Source: Pseudomonadota bacterium (GTDB lineage: Bacteria; Pseudomonadota; Gammaproteobacteria; Ga0077536). From it: 64,000 nucleotides of DNA. Made by a program: the position numbers and the translations under genes. Below, piece after piece: positions 26,990-35,402 of this stretch (position 1 is its first letter; every line of letters begins with the position of its first letter). The notes beneath the pieces are model-generated. The model saw only the letters and a list, made by a program, of their open reading frames with translations, had not been told where the DNA came from and ran no database searches. The stretch covers positions 170,001 through 234,000 of the forward strand of contig JADJYF010000004.1 of assembly GCA_016719885.1 (NCBI GenBank), written 5' to 3'.

Positions 26990-28294
26990 TCAGCGGCGGC
27001 CGCTGATCATGTTGCGCAAGGAGTAGTACTGGCGCGCCCGCGCCGACGAGAACACCCGCTTGTTGGTGTAACAGTGGGTCATGGTGGCGTGGGGCTTCTT
27101 GGCATTGATGTCGGTTTCGCCGAGATGCATGAGCACCTTATGGCCGAGGTTCTTGTCGGTGTCCAGCGTCATGTAGGGCGCCTGCTGCGGCTTCTCGTCG
27201 GCGTAGGACTCGGTGTACTTCATGAAATGCTGGCTCATGCGCAGCAGCTGATCGTCCTCGCGGTCGAAGGCGAACATCCACAGCGTCCAGAAATTCTCCG
27301 CGTCGATGAACACCACGCGGTGGCTGTAGGGATGATCCTTGCTCTTGGGCTCGATGAGCAGCACGTGGGCCTTGCGAATTTCCCAGCGCGCCTTGTTCGG
27401 CACCCATTGGTGGGGGCCGCCGAACTCGGGGTTGTCGGCGACGTTGATGGTGGCGACCACGTTGCGCGTGCCGAGGTAGGTCCAGTTGTTCTCGTGGACC
27501 TTGCCGCCGAAGCCGTCGAGGTCTTCGCGGATCATGTCCATGCCCATCAGTTCGCTGGTGCGCTCCGAGGCCAGCGTGCGGCGCGGCTTGCGCTGTGCCG
27601 GCATGTACAGCCAGCCGGAGTCCTCGCGGTCGTGATCGACGAAGGACACCGACATGTCCTTGGCGCCCGCCATGTCGCGCGGCGAGCGGAATTCCATGAT
27701 GCGCTTGCTTTTGACTTCCTCGTAACCCGGCACCAGGCACTCGTCGCCCTTGGCATAGTTGGCGGTGACGGAGATGTATTCCATCTTGCGGTCGAGCTTG
27801 CCGCCCTCACCGCGCAGCCAGGTCACCATGGGCATGTCGAAATCGTTCTGACCCGGGCGCCACAGCATGTTCCAGATGACCTTGTAGGCGACCTGCGGAT
27901 CGTCGCTGGTGACTTCCGGGAAGGGGTAGCCACCGCCGGTGAAGCCCTTCAGCACGCCGCGCTCGTCGAGGCTGTAGCCCGGCTTGACCTGCTTGCCCCA
28001 GGTGTCGGGCGGCGGGTAATGGCCATGGGCGGCGATTTCCATGTCCATGTCGTCGAAGAAGTAGTAGGCCCAGGCCGTGCGCGGGATATAGGCCTCGAGG
28101 GCGGCGCGGTCCTTGGCGCCGAGATGCTGGCCGGCGGGCAGGCCGTCGTCGGCGGGGTTGCCGGCGGCAATCCAGTCACGCAGTGCCTGGTAGCCCTGGT
28201 CGTCGGCGGCCTGCGCCAGCGGCCCACCAGCGGACAGCGAGGCAAGCAGCAAGAGGCCCCAAAGCTTGCAAAGGGCAGCGCGAGATATTCCCAT
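26990..28294 (-). CDS. DUF1329 family periplasmic protein
   Basis: The 434-residue protein starts with a signal peptide (MGISRAALCKLWGLLLLASLSAGGPLAQAAD). The mature region has the DUF1329 pattern (NMLWRPGQNDFDMPM, EFRSPRDMAGAKDMSVSF, EDLDGFGGKVHENNWTYLGTRNV, RKAHVLLIEPKSKDHPYSHRVVFID). A LolB/LolA-like barrel is the known fold for the family. Pairing with the following DUF1302 gene supports a joint role in moving a hydrophobic substrate across the envelope. The gap upstream to the SCO1 gene is about 150 bases and holds nothing recognised. Confidence 0.87.
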   Translation of the reverse strand: MGISRAALCKLWGLLLLASLSAGGPLAQAADDQGYQALRDWIAAGNPADDGLPAGQHLGAKDRAALEAYIPRTAWAYYFFDDMDMEIAAHGHYPPPDTWGKQVKPGYSLDERGVLKGFTGGGYPFPEVTSDDPQVAYKVIWNMLWRPGQNDFDMPMVTWLRGEGGKLDRKMEYISVTANYAKGDECLVPGYEEVKSKRIMEFRSPRDMAGAKDMSVSFVDHDREDSGWLYMPAQRKPRRTLASERTSELMGMDMIREDLDGFGGKVHENNWTYLGTRNVVATINVADNPEFGGPHQWVPNKARWEIRKAHVLLIEPKSKDHPYSHRVVFIDAENFWTLWMFAFDREDDQLLRMSQHFMKYTESYADEKPQQAPYMTLDTDKNLGHKVLMHLGETDINAKKPHATMTHCYTNKRVFSSARARQYYSLRNMISGRR

Positions 28295-28445
28295 GACGAA
28301 CTATTCCTGATCCTTGAACCGAGGGCTGGCGGGCGACCCCGGCTCGGCGGGATCGCGGCGGCACGCCAGCAAATGCCCCGGAATTGTGCACGACCGTGAT
28401 ATTTGGCGGTAAGTCCTCTAACGGGTGTTTTTTCCTCACAGACGC

Positions 28446-29099
28446 CTAACGCGGCCGCGCCGCGAACGCCACGATGGCCCGTACGCGTGCGGCGATGTCG
28501 GCCGGCTCATGGGGGTAGTCGAACAAGGCCAGCACCTTCAGATCCGGCCCCACCAGCACGATTTCGCTGGAGTGCTCGAAGGCATAGTCCGGACTGTCGT
28601 CGCTGGAGATGCGGACCGCCTGCATGTCGAGCTGCCGCAACAGCCCGTGCAGCTCGGCGGGCGGCGCGCTCGCGGCGCGAAATCCGGGGTTGAAGTACTC
28701 GACGTAGCGACGCAGCGACTCGCCGTGGTCGCGGTCGTGATCGACCGACACGAACAGCACCTGGCCGTGCGCGGCGAACGGCGCGAAGTCGCGCAAGGCG
28801 GCGCTGGCCTTGGCCAGGCTATCGAGGGTGGTGGGGCACACGTCGGGGCAATGGGTGTAGCCGAGGAACAGCAGCGTCCAGCGGCCGCGCAGGGCGGCTT
28901 CGTCGAAGCGTCCGCCGCGCGCGTCCTGCAGCGTGAAGGGCGCGAGCTCGGGCTGGACGGGCCACAGCATGCCGGCCACCGCCGGGCGGCCCTGGCCGAC
29001 CCCGGCGCGCGCCGCGATGGCATCGCCCGCGCGCCACGCCATGCAGAGCAGCATCGCGGCCAGCAGCACCCCGATGCCGTTACGCAGTGTCCATCTCAT
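28446..29099 (-). CDS. SCO1/SenC/PrrC family copper chaperone or redox protein
   Basis: The 217-residue protein has one N-terminal membrane segment (MRWTLRNGIGVLLAAMLLCMAW). The thioredoxin-like domain carries the copper motif CPDVCP (residues about 104-109: YTHCPDVCPTTLDS) and a conserved distal His (DYAFEHSSEIVLV). SCO1 helps insert copper into cytochrome c oxidase. It is divergent from the His-rich protein and TlpA-like genes, sharing a 123-base promoter region. Confidence 0.9.
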   Translation of the reverse strand: MRWTLRNGIGVLLAAMLLCMAWRAGDAIAARAGVGQGRPAVAGMLWPVQPELAPFTLQDARGGRFDEAALRGRWTLLFLGYTHCPDVCPTTLDSLAKASAALRDFAPFAAHGQVLFVSVDHDRDHGESLRRYVEYFNPGFRAASAPPAELHGLLRQLDMQAVRISSDDSPDYAFEHSSEIVLVGPDLKVLALFDYPHEPADIAARVRAIVAFAARPR

Positions 29100-29146
29100 G
29101 GCGCGATGATAGCGGCTGGCGCGGCGGCGTGGGGGCCCGGCGGTTC

Positions 29147-29163
29147 TGCGACAATTTGTCGCA
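29147..29163. promoter_or_regulatory. perfect palindrome in SCO1/His-rich divergent promoter
   Basis: TGCGACAATTTGTCGCA is an exact 17-base palindrome with central T. It contains GCGAC-N5-GTCGC, which matches the RegA/PrrA/RoxR redox response regulator pattern GCGNC-N5-GNCGC. Those regulators are known to act near senC/prrC genes. Chance match cannot be excluded in GC-rich DNA, but perfect symmetry and position support a site. Confidence 0.45.
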
Positions 29164-29222
29164 TCGACCGCATTTCCCGGCCGCCCTTAAGCTCCCCTCT
29201 CCTCGATACAACGGTTGACCCC

Positions 29223-30248
29223 ATGACTTCGTCATTTCGCGTGGCGCTCGCGGTCGCTGCGCTCGCCGCGTCGCCACTGGCCCAGGCCTGCGACTACTGC
29301 CTGATCTCCCAGGGCGCGTCGCCGCTCGACACCATCAACGGTCGCGGCGTGCGCATCACCGAGCGCTATACCAGCCTCGACAGCGTCTACGACGGCAGCC
29401 GCGAACTGGCCAACCCCGGCGCCAGCGAAAGCTACTACACCACCGAGGTGCAAGCGTTCTGGAATCCGCGCCCGTGGCTGACCCTGATCGGTGTCGTGCC
29501 GTTCCGCGTGACCGAGGTCGATGGCCATCTCGAGCACCAGGGCGGCCATCATCATCACGACGAGGCGGAAGAGGAACACGGGCACGACGACGATCACGAT
29601 CACGATCCGGCCGTGCGCGGCGTCGAGGACCAGCACGGCGGCGACGGGGGCGTGGGCGACATTTCGCTGTTGGCGCGGGCGCGCGTGTTCCAGCATCACA
29701 CCCTCGCCACCACCACCACGGTGGCGCTGATGGCCGGCATCAAGACCCCGAGCGGCAGCACCGACGGGCGCGCCGACAACGGTGACTATCTCGATGCCCA
29801 CCTGCAGCTCGGCACCGGTTCCACCGATGGTTTGTTCGGCCTGTCCATGAGCCATGCGCGCGGCCGCTGGTCGCTGTCGGCCAATGCGCTCGGCGCCATC
29901 AAAGGCGAAGGCGAGGCGGGCGACCACGATTATCATTACGGCGACTCGCTCAACTACGATCTCACCGCGCGTTACCGTGTGTCGCCGGCCACGCTCGGCG
30001 CCAGTGCGCGGCAATGGTTCCTGTCCTGCGGTCTCGCCGGCGAATTGCGCGGCCAGGAAGACGAAGCCGGCAGTCGCATCTTCGATTCCGGCGGCCATGT
30101 GCTGTTCGTGCAGCCCGGCCTGCAGTTGAACATGGGCGCGCGCTGGGGCTTCGAGTTCTCGGCCCAGGTGCCCATCCACCATGACCTGACCGGCACCCAG
30201 CTGGGTGACGACCTCAAGCTCATGGGCTCCATCAACGTGATGTTATGA
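29223..30248 (+). CDS. secreted His-rich, outer-membrane-like protein
   Basis: The 341-residue protein has a signal peptide (MTSSFRVALAVAALAASPLAQA) followed at once by a CDYC motif. A dense His/Asp/Glu stretch occurs at about residues 105-150 (GGHHHHDEAEEEHGHDDD), a likely metal-binding loop. The rest has alternating beta strands, including GLQLNMGARWGFEFSAQVPI near the end, suggesting a barrel. The function is unknown; metal uptake or sensing for copper is plausible beside SCO1 and TlpA. The gene overlaps the TlpA-like gene by four bases. Confidence 0.75.
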   Translation: MTSSFRVALAVAALAASPLAQACDYCLISQGASPLDTINGRGVRITERYTSLDSVYDGSRELANPGASESYYTTEVQAFWNPRPWLTLIGVVPFRVTEVDGHLEHQGGHHHHDEAEEEHGHDDDHDHDPAVRGVEDQHGGDGGVGDISLLARARVFQHHTLATTTTVALMAGIKTPSGSTDGRADNGDYLDAHLQLGTGSTDGLFGLSMSHARGRWSLSANALGAIKGEGEAGDHDYHYGDSLNYDLTARYRVSPATLGASARQWFLSCGLAGELRGQEDEAGSRIFDSGGHVLFVQPGLQLNMGARWGFEFSAQVPIHHDLTGTQLGDDLKLMGSINVML

Positions 30249-30781
30249 CGCGACGCCTGATTCGCCTGGGCGGCGTCCTGCTGCTGCTGGTCGCGGCCCA
30301 GCTGTCGCCGGTCCACGCCGAGGACGTCCTCGCCATCGAGGCCTTGGCCGACGAGGTGCCGGCTTTCACGGTGATGCCGGCGGCCGGCGGCGCGACACTC
30401 GACAAGGCCACGCTCGCCGGCCGTACCGTGCTGCTGCACTTCTGGGCGACCTGGTGCACGCCGTGCAAGGACGAATTGCCGGCGCTGGACAGGCTCGCCG
30501 CCGAGCTCGACCCGGCGCGCTACGCGGTGCTGTTGGTGGCCATCGATACCAATGCCGCGCCGGCCGAGATCCAGGCCTTCGCGCAAGGCCTGGGCGTGCG
30601 CCTGCCGGTCTATGTCGCCGCCGGCGGCGGCGTGAGCGACAGCTTCTGGGGCTGGGGATTGCCGGTGTCCTATCTCATCGACGCACAGGGCCGCTTCATC
30701 GGTCGCCTGCGCGGGCCGCGCGCCTGGGATACGCCGGCCGCCAAGGACGCGCTCGCCGCGCTCTACACGCGGCCCAACTGA
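30245..30781 (+). CDS. TlpA/ResA-like thiol-disulfide oxidoreductase
   Basis: The 178-residue protein has an N-terminal signal or anchor (RLIRLGGVLLLLVAAQLSPVHAED) and a thioredoxin fold with active site CTPC in LHFWATWCTPCKDELPALDRL. The TlpA-type insert and cis-Pro (GLPVSYLIDAQGRFIG) are present. Such proteins reduce apo-cytochromes or copper-site cysteines in the periplasm. Coupling to the His-rich protein and divergence from SCO1 fit copper-oxidase assembly. Confidence 0.9.
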   Translation: MTRRLIRLGGVLLLLVAAQLSPVHAEDVLAIEALADEVPAFTVMPAAGGATLDKATLAGRTVLLHFWATWCTPCKDELPALDRLAAELDPARYAVLLVAIDTNAAPAEIQAFAQGLGVRLPVYVAAGGGVSDSFWGWGLPVSYLIDAQGRFIGRLRGPRAWDTPAAKDALAALYTRPN

Positions 30782-30848
30782 TCGGCGGCATTCCCCGCTG
30801 GCCGGGGCGGTGCAGTAGTATCGTCGTCATGAAGCCGGCCCGCCCCGC

Positions 30849-31478
30849 ATGAACGCGTCACCGTCCCGTCTCATCGGGCGACCGAAAGACATGGAGAAGC
30901 GCGCCGCCATCCTGTCGGCCGCCTCGCAATTGTTCCTCGAGCTCGGTTTCGAGCGCGCCACGGTCGATCGCATCGCGCAGGCGGCGGGGGTGTCCAAGCT
31001 CACGGTCTACAGCCACTTCGCCGACAAGGAAGGGCTGTTCGTCGCTCTCATCGCCAGCAAGTGCGACGAACACTTCGAAGCCCGTGAATTCGTCGACCTC
31101 GCGCCGCTCGGCGTGCGCGAAGCCTTGACCCGCATCGCCAGCGCATTCCTCAACCTCATGTTCCATCCCGACGTCATCGCCCTGCACCGCGTGTTGATGA
31201 CCAGCGCCAGCGCCGAGACCCACATGAACCAGGTGTTCTGGGACGCCGGCCCGGCGCCGACCTTGGCGGCGCTGGTGCGTTTGCTGGAGCGCTTCGATGC
31301 CGAGGGCGCGCTGCGTATCGACAAGCCGCCACGCGCCGCCGACCAGCTTTTCGCGATGCTGAAGGGCGGCGAGCATCTGCGCGTGCTGCTGGATGTCGGC
31401 GCGGCACCGGACGCCGCGGCCTTGAACGAACTGGCGGAGGACACGGTCGGCATGTTCATGCGCGCCTATGCGCCGTAG
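30849..31478 (+). CDS. TetR/AcrR-family transcriptional regulator
   Basis: The 209-residue protein has an N-terminal TetR helix-turn-helix (KRAAILSAASQLFLELGFERATVDRIAQAAGVSKLTVYSHFADKEGLF, about 19-65) and an AcrR-type C-terminal ligand domain. It may control the following phosphotriesterase-family gene. The stop TAG (31476-31478) lies in the REP-like element that follows. Confidence 0.9.
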   Translation: MNASPSRLIGRPKDMEKRAAILSAASQLFLELGFERATVDRIAQAAGVSKLTVYSHFADKEGLFVALIASKCDEHFEAREFVDLAPLGVREALTRIASAFLNLMFHPDVIALHRVLMTSASAETHMNQVFWDAGPAPTLAALVRLLERFDAEGALRIDKPPRAADQLFAMLKGGEHLRVLLDVGAAPDAAALNELAEDTVGMFMRAYAP

Positions 31479-31540
31479 CTGCGAATTTATTCGCGCATTG
31501 ATGGCGCGCCACGCCATGTGCGAATAAATTCGCAGCTACA
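31475..31540. repeat. REP-like element, family A variant, inverted pair
   Basis: GTAGCTGCGAATTTATTCGC begins in the TetR stop codon, and its near-exact inverted partner ends at 31540 (GCGAATAAATTCGCAGCTAC in the facing direction). The variant TTTA replaces TTCA in the core. Confidence 0.87.
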
Positions 31541-31580
31541 AAAATACCGTCCGCTGCAACACAGAAGGGGAGCACCTCAC

Positions 31581-32567
31581 ATGGCCTTGACCAGGATCCA
31601 GACCACCACCGGCACCGCCGAGCCCGGCGAACTCGGTCGCACGCTCATTCACGAGCATGTGCTCATCGGCTATCCCGGCTGGGAGCTCGACGCGCGCGCG
31701 CCGAAGTTCAAGCGCCACGACGCCATGATCCGCGCCGTCGACCAGATGCATGAATTGCAGAGCCATGGCGTCGGCACCTTCGTCGATCCGTGCCCGATGG
31801 ACTTCGGACGCGACCCGGTGTTTCTCGCCGAGCTGTCGCAGAAGAGCGGCATGCGCATCGTGTGCACCACCGGCGCCTACTTCGAAGCCGAAGGCAACAC
31901 CTACACCTTCCGTCACATGCCGATGGAAGAACTGGTCGAGGTCTATATCCAGGAAATCGAACAGGGCATAGGCGACACCGGCATCAAGGCCGGCGCGGTC
32001 AAGATTGCCACCGGCGACGGCAAGGTCTCGGACTACGAACGCAAGCTCGTGACCGCCGGCGCGCGCGCCGCCAAGGCCACCGGTGTGCCGGTCATCTCCC
32101 ACACCCAGAACGCGACCTGCGGCCATGACCAAATCGATCTCGTGACCGGCGAAGGCTGCCCGCCCGAACAGCTGGTGGTCGGCCATTCCGACGGCACCAC
32201 CGATTTCGAATACCAGAAGTCGCTCGCCGATCGCGGCGCCTTCGTCGGCTTCGATCGCTTCGGCATCTCGCTGTTCCAGCCCGACGAGGTGCGTATCGCC
32301 AACATCATCAAGATGATCGGCGCCGGCCACCTGACGCGCGTGTTGATGTCGCACGATTCGATCTCGTGCTGGCTGGGGCGTCCCTATCCCTATGCGAGCA
32401 GTTTCGAGGCGATGCAGGAGATGCTGCCGAACTGGCGTTCGAATCACATCTTCAAGGAGATCCTGCCGAAGATGCGCGCCGCCGGCGTCACCGACGAGCA
32501 GATTGAAACCATCCTGGTGGACAACCCCAAGCGCCTGTTCTCATGCGCGCTGGGGCATAAACACTAG
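31581..32567 (+). CDS. phosphotriesterase-family metal-dependent hydrolase
   Basis: The 328-residue TIM-barrel protein keeps the binuclear metal ligands: His24 and His26 (LIHEHVLIG), Lys141 (candidate carboxylated Lys, GAVKIATG), His174 (ISHTQN), His202 (VVGHSDG) and Asp259 (MSHDS). Known members act on phosphotriesters, lactones (PLL) or other esters. The lack of a typical lactonase loop signature leaves the substrate unknown. GGGGAG precedes the ATG at 31581. The TetR regulator upstream may be its controller. Confidence 0.9.
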   Translation: MALTRIQTTTGTAEPGELGRTLIHEHVLIGYPGWELDARAPKFKRHDAMIRAVDQMHELQSHGVGTFVDPCPMDFGRDPVFLAELSQKSGMRIVCTTGAYFEAEGNTYTFRHMPMEELVEVYIQEIEQGIGDTGIKAGAVKIATGDGKVSDYERKLVTAGARAAKATGVPVISHTQNATCGHDQIDLVTGEGCPPEQLVVGHSDGTTDFEYQKSLADRGAFVGFDRFGISLFQPDEVRIANIIKMIGAGHLTRVLMSHDSISCWLGRPYPYASSFEAMQEMLPNWRSNHIFKEILPKMRAAGVTDEQIETILVDNPKRLFSCALGHKH

Positions 32568-32581
32568 CTCCCGGGCAATCT

Positions 32582-32648
32582 TGTGGGTCCGACTTCAGTC
32601 GGACATTAGCCAAGGGAAATGTAATGTCCGACTGAAGTCGGACCCACA
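32582..32648. repeat. REP-like element, family B, inverted pair
   Basis: TGTGGGTCCGACTTCAGTCG and its exact inverted copy (ending at 32648) face each other across 17 bases. It lies after the phosphotriesterase-family gene and before the convergent diiron protein. Confidence 0.88.
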
Positions 32649-32668
32649 ATGGTTGCTGGTCCGCCGCC

Positions 32669-33163
32669 TCAGGCCGCCAGCAGCTTCGTCACTTCCGCGA
32701 CGCGTTCGCCGTGGCGGGTTTCTTCACGGCCATTCAAGCGCAGCAACTCGGCAATCTTGCCGTCCTTCTCGTGATCCGCCCACACCTGGTAGACCAGGTC
32801 GCCATCCGCTTCGCCTTGGGCGAGGGCGGCGAGAATCTCCGCATCGCAGGTGAGTTCGGTCGGGCAGAACTTGAAGAACGGGTTTTCCTCGTTCGGCGGC
32901 AGCGCGAAATCCGCGCCGCTCTTCAACTTGATGGCCTTCAACAGGCGATGGGCGTGGCCGCGTTCTTCCTGACCGTTACGCGTCAGGAGCGCCTTCGCTT
33001 CGTCATTCCTGACGTTGTCGGCGAGCAGAAAATAAAACGCTTCGCCGAAGCATTCGATCATCGCGAGCACCTGCATGTCCTCGACCGACAATTCGGTACG
33101 CGACTTCAAGAAAGCGAAGGCATCGAATGCCTGTTCTGGATAACCGGCGGGCAGAGTTGCCAT
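32669..33163 (-). CDS. ferritin-like/rubrerythrin-type diiron protein
   Basis: The 164-residue four-helix protein has diiron ligands in paired helices: ECFGEAFYF, EERGHAHR (ExxH), DHEKDGKIAELL and EETRHGERV (ExxH). This is the ferritin-like pattern of rubrerythrin or the stress-related DUF892/YciE-type relatives; no rubredoxin domain is present. AGGAGG precedes the ATG at 33163. A longer start is not supported. Confidence 0.8.
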   Translation of the reverse strand: MATLPAGYPEQAFDAFAFLKSRTELSVEDMQVLAMIECFGEAFYFLLADNVRNDEAKALLTRNGQEERGHAHRLLKAIKLKSGADFALPPNEENPFFKFCPTELTCDAEILAALAQGEADGDLVYQVWADHEKDGKIAELLRLNGREETRHGERVAEVTKLLAA

Positions 33164-33217
33164 GGCAAACCTCCTGTTGAAGTTGAAGAGAGGCGGCAAA
33201 AGTAGCGGAAAAGCCCG

Positions 33218-34534
33218 CTAGCCGGTAGTCGGCGCATTCAGACACGCGGCGCGCGCGGCGGCGGCGCCGGCCACGCGGCCGGTGGCGAGGCAGGCGGACA
33301 GCAGGTAGCCGCCGGTGGGCGCTTCCCAATCCAGCATTTCACCCGCGCAGAACACGCCGGGCAGCGCGCGCAGCATGAAGTGTTCGTCGAGTTCGCTGAA
33401 CGCGACACCGCCGGCGGTGCTGATGGCTTCGGCCACGGGCCGCGTACCGTGAAATACCAAGGGCAGGCTTTTGATCAGCGCCGCCAGGCGCGTGGCGTCG
33501 GCCAGCGCCTCGGGCGTGGCAACTTCCCGTAACAAGCCGGCCTTCACGCCGTCGAGGCCCGCGCGCCGCGAGAGCACGTGGGCAAGACTATGCTTGCCAC
33601 GCGGCGCGGCGAGCGCGCGCGCCAGCGTTGCCTGGTCGCGGTCCGGCGCGAGGTCGATGACGAGCGTGGCCGTGCCGCGTTGCTCGAGCTCGCCGCGCAG
33701 GGCGCGCGACAAGGCATATACCAGGCTGCCTTCGACGCCGTCGGCGCTGACGATGAATTCGCCGCGCCGGGAGTGCACGCTGCCATCGGCGAGACGGCAG
33801 CTGCCGACCACGTTCTTGACCGCCGCGCCGCCGTGGCGTGCGACCAGGTGCGGGCTCCAGCGACATTCGAAACCGCAGTTGGCGGCGCGCAAGGGCGTCA
33901 CGGCCACGCCGCGCGCGGCGAGCGTGGCAAGCCACGCGCCGTCGCTGCCAAGCGCCGGCCAGCTGGCGCCGCCCAGCGCCAGCACCACGCTGTCCGCGGC
34001 CGTCCGCACTTCGCCAGCCGGGGTCGCGAAGCGCAGTTCGCCATCGGCGTTCCATCCCAGCCAGCGGTGGCGGATGTGGAAGCGCACGCCGTCGTGGCGC
34101 AATCGCGCCAACCAGCGGCGCAGCAGCGGCGCGGCCTTCAGGCCGAGCGGGAACACGCGCTGCGAGGTGCCGACGAAGGTCTCGATGCCGAGCGCGCGCG
34201 CCCAGCTACGAATCGCGTCGTTGTCGAAGGCGCGCAGCGCGGCCTCGAGATGCACGCGCTCGGCGCCATAGCGCGACAGGAAGGCATGCAGCGCTTCGCC
34301 ATGGGTGAGATTGAGCCCGCCCTTGCCGGCCAGCAGGAACTTGCGTCCGACCGAGGCCATGGCGTCGTACAGGCAGACCTCGGCGCCGGCAGCGCGCGCG
34401 GCTTCGGCGGCCATGAGACCGGCAGGGCCGCCGCCGATGACGGCGACACGCGCCGCGCGCGGCGGCGAAAGGGGCGGGATGTTCAGCGCAGGCTGTCCTC
34501 GAGCAGACGTTTGCGTTCGCGCCAGTCCGGGCAC
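33218..34534 (-). CDS. HI0933/YhiN-family FAD-dependent oxidoreductase
   Basis: The protein has the FAD dinucleotide motif ARVAVIGGGPAGLMAAEAARAAG near the N-terminus, GKGGLNLTHGEALHAF, and a C-terminal FAD motif GVFCAGEMLDWEAPTGGYLLSACLATG. This is the BaiN/HI0933 family, whose reaction is mostly unknown. The start is ambiguous: the GTG at 34534 is chosen, overlapping YgjP by 52 bases, while an ATG at 34591 would overlap by 109. No clear ATG lies closer to the Rossmann motif. Translational coupling with YgjP is possible. Confidence 0.85.
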   Translation of the reverse strand: MPGLARTQTSARGQPALNIPPLSPPRAARVAVIGGGPAGLMAAEAARAAGAEVCLYDAMASVGRKFLLAGKGGLNLTHGEALHAFLSRYGAERVHLEAALRAFDNDAIRSWARALGIETFVGTSQRVFPLGLKAAPLLRRWLARLRHDGVRFHIRHRWLGWNADGELRFATPAGEVRTAADSVVLALGGASWPALGSDGAWLATLAARGVAVTPLRAANCGFECRWSPHLVARHGGAAVKNVVGSCRLADGSVHSRRGEFIVSADGVEGSLVYALSRALRGELEQRGTATLVIDLAPDRDQATLARALAAPRGKHSLAHVLSRRAGLDGVKAGLLREVATPEALADATRLAALIKSLPLVFHGTRPVAEAISTAGGVAFSELDEHFMLRALPGVFCAGEMLDWEAPTGGYLLSACLATGRVAGAAAARAACLNAPTTG

Positions 34535-35286
34535 ACGCCGTCGAGGAGTTTGTAGAAGCCCTTGCCGTGACCGTGGTAACGCAGGTGACACAGCTCGTGC
34601 ATCACCACGAATTCAATGCATTCGCGCGGCGCCTGGATCAGCACCAGGTTCAAGGTCATGCCGCGTCGCGTGCCGAGGCTGCCCCAGCGCGTGCGCATGG
34701 CGCGGATCTGCAAGGCGGGACAGGGATAGCGCTGGAAGCGCGGATGCAGATGGCATTCGGCGAGGATGGTGTTGAACAGTTCCTCGGCGCGCCTGCGGTA
34801 CCACGCATCGAGCGCCGCGCGCGCCGCCAACCCATCGCGCGCGGCGCGCCCGCCGATCACCAGGCTGTCGTCGCAGCGTTGCACGCCATGACTTGCCTCG
34901 GGATCGAGTCGCAAACGATGGGGCAGACCCAAGTAGTAGTGGGTCGCGCCATCCGCGTAGGTCGGCACCAGCGGCATGCGCGGCAGGGTGCGGAAATGTT
35001 CCAGCTGGGCGGCCACCCACGGCGCGCGCGCACCGATGAACTGCTCGATTTCACGCTGCGGAAAGCGCAGCGGCGCGCGCACCACCACGTTGAGATTGGC
35101 GTGCACTTCGATGCTCAGGGAGCGACGCCGGGCGCTGCGGCGCAGTTCGTAGACGAAGCCGGCGTCGCCGTCATGTGTCGATGCTGCCGGTGGCGGCGCG
35201 AGCGCTGGCGCCGACGCGCGCGCGCGACCATGGGCCGCGAGTTCGCCGAACAAATCGAGCGCCAGTTGCAGGGGTTTGATCATCAT
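34483..35286 (-). CDS. YgjP/SprT-like metal-dependent peptidase (M48-like)
   Basis: The 267-residue protein has the zinc motif HELCH (HELCHLRYHGHGKGFYKLL) near the C-terminus with a downstream His in GHGKGF, typical of the DUF45/YgjP family of zincin-like hydrolases. The N-terminal half (about 1-110) has an RRSLSIEVHANLNVVVRAPLRFP signature. It is predicted cytoplasmic and without signal. The start at 35286 gives a compact product; upstream codons are possible but poorly supported. Confidence 0.88.
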   Translation of the reverse strand: MMIKPLQLALDLFGELAAHGRARASAPALAPPPAASTHDGDAGFVYELRRSARRRSLSIEVHANLNVVVRAPLRFPQREIEQFIGARAPWVAAQLEHFRTLPRMPLVPTYADGATHYYLGLPHRLRLDPEASHGVQRCDDSLVIGGRAARDGLAARAALDAWYRRRAEELFNTILAECHLHPRFQRYPCPALQIRAMRTRWGSLGTRRGMTLNLVLIQAPRECIEFVVMHELCHLRYHGHGKGFYKLLDGVCPDWRERKRLLEDSLR

Positions 35287-35402
35287 CCGGAAGTCTATTG
35301 CGCCGTCGCGATGACGAATAGAGGCGGCGCGCCGCGACGCGTGTCCGGGCACGCAGCGAGCCAGGCTTGCGCGCCGCACCGACACGCTCCGACAATGCCG
35401 CC

